Of a stretch of 64,000 nucleotides of DNA, positions 57,979 through 64,000 are shown piece after piece. The notes under the pieces were generated by a model. That model saw only the letters and a list, made by a program, of their open reading frames with translations, was not told the origin of the DNA and did not search any database. The position numbers and the translations under genes were made by a program. This DNA is from CAWDVH01 sp963805705 (GTDB lineage Bacteria; Actinomycetota; Actinomycetes; Streptosporangiales; Streptosporangiaceae), in assembly GCA_963805705.1 (NCBI GenBank), contig CAWDVH010000001.1:62001-126000 (forward strand), read 5' to 3'. The number at the start of each line of letters is the position of its first letter. Positions within the stretch are counted from its first letter, which is position 1.

Positions 57979-58509
57979 TCAGTAGCCGCCGAACCAGCCG
58001 GGAGCATCGAGGCGGAAGAAGTCCGGCGGAGTGAGGCGGCGCAGGTCGGCCTCCATCGCGCGCAGCCGCTCCGGCCCGATCGCCAGGGCCCACCGCGCCC
58101 GCAGGTCGTCGAAGATTCGCGCCGACCGGGCGAGCGAGTCGGTGCCGCGGCCGGTGAGCCGTACGACCTTGCGGCGGGCATCGGCCGGGTCGGGCCCGCG
58201 CTGCAGGTAACCCAGCTCGGCCAGCGAGTCGATGGTCTTGCCGGCCGCCTGCTTGGAGATCCCGAGCCGGCGGCCGAGCTCGGCGGCGGTCGTACCGCCG
58301 GGGCCGACCGCCTGCAGGACGAACCCGTGCATGGGCCGCAGGCCGGGGTGCCCCTGGCGGGCCAGCTCGGCGTGCAGCCCGTCGATGAGCACGCGGAAGC
58401 CGAAGAACAGCAGTAGCGGCAGCTCGAATCCCGGTGGTTCTGCGCCGGGCGGCGCGTCGGCGGGCCGGGGCTCGGCGGGCGCATCGGCGGGGGGCGGGTC
58501 AGTTGACAC
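57979..58509 (-). CDS. MarR-family transcriptional regulator
   Basis: About 176 residues. The N-terminal 25 residues are Pro/Ala/Asp-rich. The winged helix GTTAAELGRRLGISKQAAGKTIDSLAELGYLQRGPDPADARRKVVRLTGRG is complete. GTG 58509 or TTG 58518 may start it. A strong palindrome (58534-58550) plus a half-site (58511-58519) lie between it and the divergent cupin gene, so it is expected to regulate both. Confidence 0.9.
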   Translation of the reverse strand: MSTDPPPADAPAEPRPADAPPGAEPPGFELPLLLFFGFRVLIDGLHAELARQGHPGLRPMHGFVLQAVGPGGTTAAELGRRLGISKQAAGKTIDSLAELGYLQRGPDPADARRKVVRLTGRGTDSLARSARIFDDLRARWALAIGPERLRAMEADLRRLTPPDFFRLDAPGWFGGY

Positions 58510-58510
58510 A

Positions 58511-58550
58511 GTCGACAACCTGGTTTACCTTTTCGACAACCATGTTGTCG
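58511..58550. promoter_or_regulatory. MarR operator between marR and cupin
   Basis: CGACAAC-CAT-GTTGTCG (58534-58550) is a perfect inverted repeat with 7-bp arms, and an extra half-site GTCGACAAC lies at 58511-58519. The palindrome is in the divergent promoter, 19 bp before the cupin start. This fits binding by the adjacent MarR. Confidence 0.65.
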
Positions 58551-58568
58551 AGTTTAGGAGAATCCGCG

Positions 58569-58979
58569 ATGCCTGTCATCCGCTCCGCCGAGAGCCGCCA
58601 GACCAGGACGCCCGCGGCGACCATGACCACGCTGGCCTCGCCCACCCAGGGGGGCGCCGGGCAGGCCGTCTGGCGCGTCGACATGGAGCCCGGCCGGACC
58701 GGCCCGCGGCACGCCATCGATACCGAGCAGGTGTGGACCGTACTGGACGGGCGCGCGACGGTGGAGCTCGACGGCGAGACGTTCACGGTCGGGCCGGGCG
58801 ACACTCTCATCTTGCCGGCCGACGCCCCGCGGCGGCTGAGCACGGGCGCGGACTCCGGTTTCGCCGCCATCGCCGCTGCGCCCGCTGGCACGCGCGCCTA
58901 CACCCTGGACGGGACCAGGGTCGCGCCGGGCTGTGCCGTGCCCGACGGCGACAAGCTGGTGCCGGCCTGGGTCGCCTGA
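58569..58979 (+). CDS. Cupin-domain protein
   Basis: A 136-residue cupin: the RHAIDTEQVWTVLDGRATVELDGETFTVGPGDTLILPADAPRRLST stretch spans both cupin motifs, with the His of motif 1 kept (PRHAI) and the motif 2 His replaced by Arg/Leu. It binds metal or a small ligand. AGGAGA lies upstream of ATG 58569. It is under the divergent MarR with a clear operator, so it is probably a quercetinase- or sugar-type cupin induced by a MarR ligand. Confidence 0.85.
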   Translation: MPVIRSAESRQTRTPAATMTTLASPTQGGAGQAVWRVDMEPGRTGPRHAIDTEQVWTVLDGRATVELDGETFTVGPGDTLILPADAPRRLSTGADSGFAAIAAAPAGTRAYTLDGTRVAPGCAVPDGDKLVPAWVA

Positions 58980-59004
58980 GCGGGCGTGCGGCAGAATCGG
59001 CCTG

Positions 59005-59763
59005 ATGGACCGGCCCGCTGGCCCGACGGTCACCGTGACGTTCGCCGGCTCGGGTGACGCCTTCGGCAGCGGCGGTCGCTACCAGCCGTGCATCCACCTG
59101 CGGGACCGGGATCGCCCGGCCGTCCTGCTGGACTGCGGCGCGACATCGCTCAGCGCGCTCAAGACCCTCGGCCTGGACCCGGGCGAGATCAGCACCGTGT
59201 TCGTTTCCCACCTCCACGGCGACCACTTCGGGGGGGTGCCGTTCCTGATCCTTGACGGCCAGTTCACCCGGCGCACTGGCCCGCTCACCATTGCCGGCCC
59301 GCCCGGAACCGGCGGGCGGCTCCGCCAGGCCATGGAGGTCATGTTCCCCGGGTCGGCCGGCGTCGGCCGCCGCTTCCGCCTCGACGTCGTGGAGCTCACC
59401 CCCGGCCGCACCACGACCGTGACCGGCGTCGGGGTCACCAGCTGGGAAGTGAGCCACCCCAGCGGCGCCCCGTCGCTCGCCCTGCGCCTCGGCATCGGCG
59501 GCAAGACCATTGCCTATACCGGCGATACCGCCTGGACCGATGACCTGGTGGCCGCCGCGTCCGGCGCAGACCTCCTGATCGCCGAGGCCTACTCCTTCGA
59601 CCAGGCCATCCCCTACCACCTGCGCCACGCCGATCTCGCCGACCACCGCAGCGAACTCACCAGCCGCCGCATCGTGCTCACCCACCTGTCGGCTGACATG
59701 CTCGCCCGTCGCGACCGGCTCGACTTCGACGCCGCCTACGACGGGCTCACCATCCAGCTCTAG
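59005..59763 (+). CDS. Metallo-beta-lactamase-fold hydrolase (RNase Z-like)
   Basis: A 252-residue MBL-fold protein with VFVSHLHGDHFGGVPFL (HxHxDH), WEVSHPSGAPSLALRL, AYTGDTAWTDDLV (Asp bridging the metals) and RIVLTHLSADM (last His). The layout resembles RNase Z/arylsulfatase-type and phosphorylcholine-esterase relatives. It is stand-alone; its 3' end overlaps the convergent epimerase gene by four bases. The substrate is unknown. Confidence 0.9.
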   Translation: MDRPAGPTVTVTFAGSGDAFGSGGRYQPCIHLRDRDRPAVLLDCGATSLSALKTLGLDPGEISTVFVSHLHGDHFGGVPFLILDGQFTRRTGPLTIAGPPGTGGRLRQAMEVMFPGSAGVGRRFRLDVVELTPGRTTTVTGVGVTSWEVSHPSGAPSLALRLGIGGKTIAYTGDTAWTDDLVAAASGADLLIAEAYSFDQAIPYHLRHADLADHRSELTSRRIVLTHLSADMLARRDRLDFDAAYDGLTIQL

Positions 59764-60701
59764 GCGCCGAAGACCGACTCGGCGAACCACTGCCAGGTCC
59801 GGCGGATGCCGTCCTCGCGGCCGATGCTGGGCGCATACCCGAGCACCTTCTCAGCCAGGTCGTAGGAGGCAAAGTTGCGATCCACCTCGCCGGCCCGCCG
59901 GGGCCGGTACTCGACCGGATGATCCGGTACGCCGGCGGCCCCCCGGCACAGGTCGGCCAGCTCCCGCACGGTCGTCTCGACGCCGGATGCGATGTGCAGG
60001 ACGGTGCCGCCGGGAACATCGCTGTCGAGGGCGAGCTCCAGCGCGCGGGCGATGTCATCGACGTGCGTGTAGTCACGCGACGCGGAGCCGTCGCCGTAGA
60101 TCACGATCGGCTCGCCCGCATGGATCGCACGGAAGAACATGGTCATCGCGCCCCGCTTGCGTTCGCTCCAGGGGCCGTACACATTGGCAAAACGCAATGC
60201 CACCGTGTCCATGCCGTAGGCCTTCGCAAAGGCGTGGGCGTACCCCTCGCCGGCGAGCTTGCTCGCGCCGTAGGGCGAGATCGGCTTCGGCAGGGAGCGC
60301 TCGTCGACCGGCGGAGTGGCGTCGCCGATCAGCGCGCCTCCGGTCGAGGCCTGCACCGTGCGTGGCACGCCCGCTCGCCGGGCGGCGTCCAGCACGCGGA
60401 ACGTGCCGAGGACGTTGACGTCGAAATTCGCCGCCGGGTCCTCGACGGACATCACGACCGACCCGGCGGCGGCCAGGTGGATGACGGCCTGCATTCCCTC
60501 CAGCGCGGCATCGAGCCCGCGGACATCACGGATGTCGCCCTCGACCAGTTCGGCGTCGACGTCGGCCAGGTGCGATTTGTCGCCCGTCGAGAAGTTGTCG
60601 AACACCCGCACCGAGTGCCCGTGCCCGGCGAGCCGCCGGACCAGCGTCGCACCCACGAACCCGGCTCCGCCGGTGACCAGAACACGACGCGTCTCATCCA
60701 T
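59760..60701 (-). CDS. NAD-dependent epimerase/dehydratase (UDP-glucose 4-epimerase type)
   Basis: A 313-residue extended SDR: VLVTGGAGFVGATLVRRLAGHG, FDNFSTGDKSHL, HLAAAGSVVMSVEDP, SPYGASKLAGEGYA (YxxxK), LRFANVYGPW and the C-terminal sugar-nucleotide-binding DYTHVDDIARAL. GalE-like proteins interconvert UDP-sugars. Divergence from a MarR/hydrolase pair and isolation from other sugar genes leave its exact product open. Confidence 0.9.
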   Translation of the reverse strand: MDETRRVLVTGGAGFVGATLVRRLAGHGHSVRVFDNFSTGDKSHLADVDAELVEGDIRDVRGLDAALEGMQAVIHLAAAGSVVMSVEDPAANFDVNVLGTFRVLDAARRAGVPRTVQASTGGALIGDATPPVDERSLPKPISPYGASKLAGEGYAHAFAKAYGMDTVALRFANVYGPWSERKRGAMTMFFRAIHAGEPIVIYGDGSASRDYTHVDDIARALELALDSDVPGGTVLHIASGVETTVRELADLCRGAAGVPDHPVEYRPRRAGEVDRNFASYDLAEKVLGYAPSIGREDGIRRTWQWFAESVFGA

Positions 60702-60762
60702 GGCTGGTAAAGCTAGCCGGCCACGGCCGGCCCGGCAGCGCGGCGACCCGTTTCTTCCCTTC

Positions 60763-60784
60763 CTTGACTGTCAAGAGTCTTGAC
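60763..60784. promoter_or_regulatory. MarR operator candidate upstream of the second marR
   Basis: CTTGAC-T-GTCAAG (60763-60775) is a perfect palindrome followed by a third half-site CTTGAC at 60779-60784. It lies 30-50 bp before the MarR start at 60816. Two overlapping TTGAC elements could also be -35 boxes. Confidence 0.5.
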
Positions 60785-60815
60785 CACTCAGCAGCACGGG
60801 CATAGTGTCCTGGCG

Positions 60816-61346
60816 ATGCCATCTTCCGCCGATGCCGGCGAGGTCTCGATCCCCGCGATGCTCAGGGCGGCGCGCGGCGCCTATGCCCGGGCCATCGCAG
60901 CCCGCCTGGCCGCGGCGGGGCTCGACGACCTGCCCAGGAGCGGCCCGTACGTGCTCGGCGGGATGGCCAGTCGCGGCGGTTCGGCGGCCGAGGTGATCAG
61001 GGAGCTGCGGGTCACCAAGCAAGCGGCTAGTCAGCTGATCGACACGCTCGTCCTGCGCGGATATCTCGAGCGCCAGGTCAACCCCGACGATCGCCGCCGG
61101 ATGACGATAAGCCTGACCGACCGGGGAAGCGCCGCGGCCCTGGCCGTGGAGGCCGGGATCGCGGCCGTCGATGCCGAGCTGGCCGGATTGCTCGCGCCGG
61201 CGCAGCTGGCCGGCCTGCGGGTCGGCCTGGAGGCGCTCGGCGACATCAGCCGGAAGCTCGCGGACTCACCCACTACTCAGGAGGAGCCATGGACGTCATC
61301 GAGGAATCGGCCGAGCAAGGTGTCGTGGAGCGACGATTCGACCTGA
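60816..61346 (+). CDS. MarR-family transcriptional regulator
   Basis: About 176 residues. The winged helix GSAAEVIRELRVTKQAASQLIDTLVLRGYLERQVNPDDRRRMTISLTDRG is clear. The ATG at 60816 is preferred to TTG 60780, which overlaps the palindrome. The last 20 codons run past the start of the hydrolase gene (61289), an unusually long overlap of 58 bp that suggests translational coupling. It probably controls the hydrolase. Confidence 0.9.
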   Translation: MPSSADAGEVSIPAMLRAARGAYARAIAARLAAAGLDDLPRSGPYVLGGMASRGGSAAEVIRELRVTKQAASQLIDTLVLRGYLERQVNPDDRRRMTISLTDRGSAAALAVEAGIAAVDAELAGLLAPAQLAGLRVGLEALGDISRKLADSPTTQEEPWTSSRNRPSKVSWSDDST

Positions 61347-62053
61347 AGGTGGACGGCGAGACGGTGCCGGGCATCCACTGGCTGCCCGAGGGGTCCACGG
61401 CGCCCCATCCCACGGTGCTGATCGGCCATGGCGGCACCCAGCACAAGCGGGTTCCCAACGTGCTCGGGCTGGCCAGGAAGATCGTGCGTCACCGCGGGTA
61501 CGGCGTGGTTGCCCTCGACGCTCCTGGCCACGGCGACCGCATGACCGATGAGCAGCGCCAGGCCCAGGCCGAGATGCTGGCCGCCCGGCGGCAGGGGCAG
61601 ACCCTGGGGCCGCTTCCCGCCGACCGGGCCAGGGCGATGGCCAGCATGGCGGCCCGTGCGGTCGCCGAGTGGAAGGCTCTGCTGGACGAGCTGGGTACCA
61701 GCCTGCAGTGGGCCAATGGCCCGTTCGGCTACTGGGGCGTGTCGATGGGAACGGCTTTCGGGGTGCCGCTGCTGGCCAGCGAGCCGCGGATCACCGCGGC
61801 GGTGCTCGGCCTCGGTGCCCTGCGCGAGGGGAACGAAGCGCAGCGGGCGCAGGCCGCCAGCATCACGATCCCGCTGCTGTTCCTCTTGCAGTGGGACGAC
61901 GAGCTCATGACGCGCGAGGCGGGGCTGGCCCTCTGGGACACCTTCGGATCGCAGGAAAAGACGATGCATATCAACCCGGGTCCGCACGTCGGCATCCCGG
62001 TGTTCGAGCGCGACGCCGCCATCGCCTTCTACCAGCGCCACCTCGAGGGCTGA
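61289..62053 (+). CDS. Alpha/beta-hydrolase (dienelactone-hydrolase-like)
   Basis: A 254-residue hydrolase: LIGHGGTQHKRVPNVLGLARKIV with the oxyanion segment, ALDAPGHGDRM, nucleophile Ser in YWGVSMGTAFGVP, Asp in LLQWDDELMT and His in NPGPHVGIP. This gives a complete catalytic triad. AGGAGG precedes ATG 61289. It is coupled to the upstream MarR gene. The substrate is unknown; an ester or carboxyester is likely. Confidence 0.88.
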   Translation: MDVIEESAEQGVVERRFDLKVDGETVPGIHWLPEGSTAPHPTVLIGHGGTQHKRVPNVLGLARKIVRHRGYGVVALDAPGHGDRMTDEQRQAQAEMLAARRQGQTLGPLPADRARAMASMAARAVAEWKALLDELGTSLQWANGPFGYWGVSMGTAFGVPLLASEPRITAAVLGLGALREGNEAQRAQAASITIPLLFLLQWDDELMTREAGLALWDTFGSQEKTMHINPGPHVGIPVFERDAAIAFYQRHLEG

Positions 62054-62146
62054 TCCCGAGACCAGCCGAGCGTCCACCGATCGGTGGACGCCAGGTCCCG
62101 TCGCCCGGCTGGTGCCGTTCGCGGCCGGAGGCCAGATGCTGGAGAG

Positions 62147-62992
62147 GTGAACAACGACACGGCGGTGCGGGTCAGCGGCCTGCGCAAGCGCTACCAGGAC
62201 ATCACGGCGGTCGACGGCATCGATCTGGAGATCAGCCGCGGCGAGATCTTCGCGCTGCTCGGGCCGAACGGCGCGGGCAAGACCACGACGGTGGAAATAC
62301 TGGAAGGGTTCCGCCGCCGGGACGGCGGCACGGTGCAGGTGCTCGGCGAGGATCCGGGCCGCGCGGGCCGGCGGTGGCGGGCCCGGATCGGGATCGTGCT
62401 GCAGCTGGCGGCGGGCCAGCCCGAGCTGACGGTGCGCGAGATGATCGCGCACTTCGCGGGGTTCTACCCACGGCCCCGCGACCCGGATGAGGTCATCGAG
62501 CTGGTGGGGCTGGCCGGGAAGGCCACGGCGCGGATCGGCACGCTGTCGGGCGGTCAGGCCCGCCGGGTGGACGTGGCGCTCGGCATCATCGGCCGGCCGG
62601 AGCTGCTCTTCCTCGATGAGCCCACGACCGGCTTCGACCCGCAGGCCCGGCGGCAGTTCTGGGACCTCATCCGCCAGCTGGCCGCCGATGGCGTCACGAT
62701 CCTGCTGACGACGCACTATCTGGAGGAGGCCGCGGCGCTCGCCGGACGGCTGGCCGTGCTGGCCGCCGGCCGGGTAGTAGCACTCGGCGAGCCGGGGGCG
62801 ATCGGCGGCGCCGATCGCCCGGCCCGGATCGGCTGGGATACCCCGGATGGCCGGCGGAGCATGGAGACGGCCACCCCGGCCCGCGCGGTCTGCGACCTCG
62901 CGCGCCGGATGGACGGCGAGATCCCCGGCCTGACGGTGACCAGGCCGACCCTGGAAGACACCTACCTGGAACTCATCGGAGGCCTGTCATGA
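62147..62992 (+). CDS. ABC transporter ATP-binding protein
   Basis: A 281-residue ATPase: Walker A ALLGPNGAGKTTTVEIL, Q-loop IGIVLQLAAG, signature LSGGQARRVDVALG (LSGGQ), Walker B ELLFLDEPTTGFDP and the H-loop TTHYLEEA. The C-terminal DUF4162-like tail (LTVTRPTLEDTYLELIGG) is typical of drug- and antibiotic-type ABC-2 exporters. The GTG start is at 62147. It overlaps the permease start by four bases, and the two make a complete exporter. Confidence 0.95.
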   Translation: MNNDTAVRVSGLRKRYQDITAVDGIDLEISRGEIFALLGPNGAGKTTTVEILEGFRRRDGGTVQVLGEDPGRAGRRWRARIGIVLQLAAGQPELTVREMIAHFAGFYPRPRDPDEVIELVGLAGKATARIGTLSGGQARRVDVALGIIGRPELLFLDEPTTGFDPQARRQFWDLIRQLAADGVTILLTTHYLEEAAALAGRLAVLAAGRVVALGEPGAIGGADRPARIGWDTPDGRRSMETATPARAVCDLARRMDGEIPGLTVTRPTLEDTYLELIGGLS

Positions 62993-63882
62993 CCGGAAGC
63001 GCGCCCGTCCGCCCAGAGCCAGCGACCGTGCCCGCCAGCCGGCTGACCGTGCCACCTTCCGTGCCACCTTCCGGGCCGCCAGCCGCGCTGCCGTCCGCGC
63101 TGGGCATCGGCCTGGCCAGGGGCCAGGTCGAGCTGAAGACGTTCTTCCGCGAGCGGGAGACGGTCGGCTTCATCTTCGCCCTGCCGGCCATCCTGCTCGT
63201 GCTGCTCGGGTCGATCTTCGGCGGCCAGGCCGCCGTGGCCGGGGTCACCGTCGGGCAGCTCTTCGTCGCCGGCATGATCGCCGGCGGCATCGCGTCGACC
63301 AGCTTCCAGTACCTCGGGATCGCCATCACGGCCGAGCGCGACCAGGGACTGCTCAAGCGGCTCTACGGGACCCCGATGCCGCACACGGCGTACTTCATCG
63401 GCAAATTCGTGCAGGTCCTGGTGTGCATGATCGCCGAGATCGCGCTGCTGATGGCCGTCGGCGTTATCTTCTACCACCTGCAGCTGCCGTCCTCCCCCGG
63501 ACGCTGGTGGACCTTCACCTGGGTCTGCGTGCTCGGCTGCGCGGCGTGCTCGCTGCTCGGCATCGCCATCAGCAGCCTGCCGCGGTCCGCGCGCGGGGCA
63601 TCCCCGATGATCACGCTGCCGTTCCTGGTGCTCGAGTTCATCTCCGGCGTCTTCATCCCGTTCAGCAGCGTGCCGCCCTGGCTGCAGCGGGTGGCGGCGA
63701 TCTTCCCGCTGAAGTGGATGGCGCAGGGCCTGCGCTCGGCGTTCCTGCCGGCCCGCGCCGCGGTGCTCGAGCCGGCCCATTCTTTCGAACACGGCAAGAT
63801 CGCACTGGTGCTGGTGGCCTGGGTTGCCGCAGGCTTGGTGCTGTGCATAAGGACGTTCCGATGGCAGAGCCGTCGCGGCTGA
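62989..63882 (+). CDS. ABC-2 type permease
   Basis: A 297-residue membrane protein. It has a Pro-rich N-terminal tail with 12-bp DNA repeats, then six helices (ERETVGFIFALPAILLVLLGSIFGG and onward), with ITAERDQGLLKRLYGTPMP and SPMITLPFLVLEFISGVFIPFSSVPPWLQRVAAIFPLKW typical of ABC-2 exporters. It pairs with the ATPase gene by ATGA overlap. The substrate is unknown. Confidence 0.92.
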   Translation: MTGSAPVRPEPATVPASRLTVPPSVPPSGPPAALPSALGIGLARGQVELKTFFRERETVGFIFALPAILLVLLGSIFGGQAAVAGVTVGQLFVAGMIAGGIASTSFQYLGIAITAERDQGLLKRLYGTPMPHTAYFIGKFVQVLVCMIAEIALLMAVGVIFYHLQLPSSPGRWWTFTWVCVLGCAACSLLGIAISSLPRSARGASPMITLPFLVLEFISGVFIPFSSVPPWLQRVAAIFPLKWMAQGLRSAFLPARAAVLEPAHSFEHGKIALVLVAWVAAGLVLCIRTFRWQSRRG

Positions 63883-64000
63883 CCGTCGCGGCGGGCCAGT
63901 CCGACGCGGCGGGCCCGCGCGACGCGGCCGGGCCCGGCACGGCCGCGCCAAGCACAGCAGAGCCATGCACGGCGGAGCCGAGCGCGTGGGAGCTCGGCAC
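63861..64000 (+). CDS. Truncated ORF at the window end
   Basis: An open frame starts at ATG 63861, overlapping the permease end by 22 bp, and continues past the window. The 46 visible codons are Ala/Gly/Pro-rich with repeated Ala-Glu-Pro units (TAEPCTAEPSAWELG), so no domain can be seen. A two-component sensor kinase often follows ABC-2 exporters of this type; that is a guess. Confidence 0.35.
   Translation, partial: MAEPSRLTVAAGQSDAAGPRDAAGPGTAAPSTAEPCTAEPSAWELG

Noticed and set aside
1..64000. CRISPR array, tRNA, rRNA, prophage or intact insertion sequence
   Set aside because: I found no regularly spaced direct repeats with unique spacers, no cloverleaf with CCA-type end, and no transposase or integrase protein. 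The tandem arrays here have no spacers.

Overview
The window is 64 kb of very GC-rich DNA with dense coding, frequent GTG/TTG starts, many 4-bp ATGA/GTGA overlaps, and families typical of Actinomycetota (MaoC/DUF35 lipid genes, IclR/TetR/MarR regulators, mycothiol-type DinB-fold proteins, YrdB, DUF2254, questin oxidase-like). It looks like a chromosomal segment of an aerobic, soil-type high-GC actinomycete, perhaps of a Streptosporangiales/Trebonia-like lineage. That placement is an impression from gene style and was not tested. I see no rRNA, tRNA, CRISPR array, intact insertion sequence or prophage.

Layout. 0.1-7.5 kb: carboxymuconolactone-decarboxylase-like protein, two membrane proteins, a methyltransferase, a DinB-fold protein and aminopeptidase N. 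7.5-14.8 kb: a compact corrinoid methyl-transfer cassette. It has an MttB-family methyltransferase on one strand. Divergent to it is a tightly overlapping run of IclR regulator, B12-binding corrinoid protein, methyl-THF:corrinoid methyltransferase, ferredoxin-ASKHA corrinoid activator, DUF1638 (frameshifted) and a methylene-THF reductase-like protein. 14.8-20.8 kb: DUF2254, YrdB, an ArsR sensor facing a questin oxidase-like gene, a 2-hydroxyacid dehydrogenase, a non-coding dispersed element and an AI-2E family transporter. 20.8-31.6 kb: an acyl-CoA or steroid-side-chain type degradation cluster (DUF35, thiolase-like, MaoC, two SDRs, two acyl-CoA dehydrogenases, split acyl-CoA synthetase, PHP) under a TetR regulator, with four copies of one 15-bp palindrome at its promoters. 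31.6-36.2 kb: small enzymes, an MFS exporter, an RHH/EXLDI-like pair with a 41-bp perfect palindrome, and an AraC regulator. 36.2-47.1 kb: a second copy of the dispersed element, then a dimethylglycine/sarcosine-dehydrogenase-like flavoprotein with EtfAB, an amino-acid permease, a metallophosphoesterase, a nucleotidyltransferase-like protein, IclR and aldehyde dehydrogenase. 47.1-64 kb: small metabolic, transport and regulatory genes, ending in an ABC exporter and a truncated ORF.

How the genes may work together. The corrinoid cassette can move a methyl group from a methylated amine to tetrahydrofolate and oxidise it through the folate pool. The second locus can import an N-methyl compound, demethylate it with a flavin/GcvT enzyme that also feeds folate, and pass electrons to ETF. 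Together they suggest a split pathway for quaternary or tertiary amines such as betaine-type compounds. The substrate is inference only.

The most unusual non-coding signals are two collinear elements carrying helically phased DnaA-box-like motifs next to a covarying hairpin, a 41-bp perfect palindrome, and many short tandem duplications. The duplications have 3n periods inside genes and non-3n periods between them. Two genes (DUF1638 and a YbjQ-like protein) are each broken by a single-frame slip, so indel errors in the sequence cannot be excluded.
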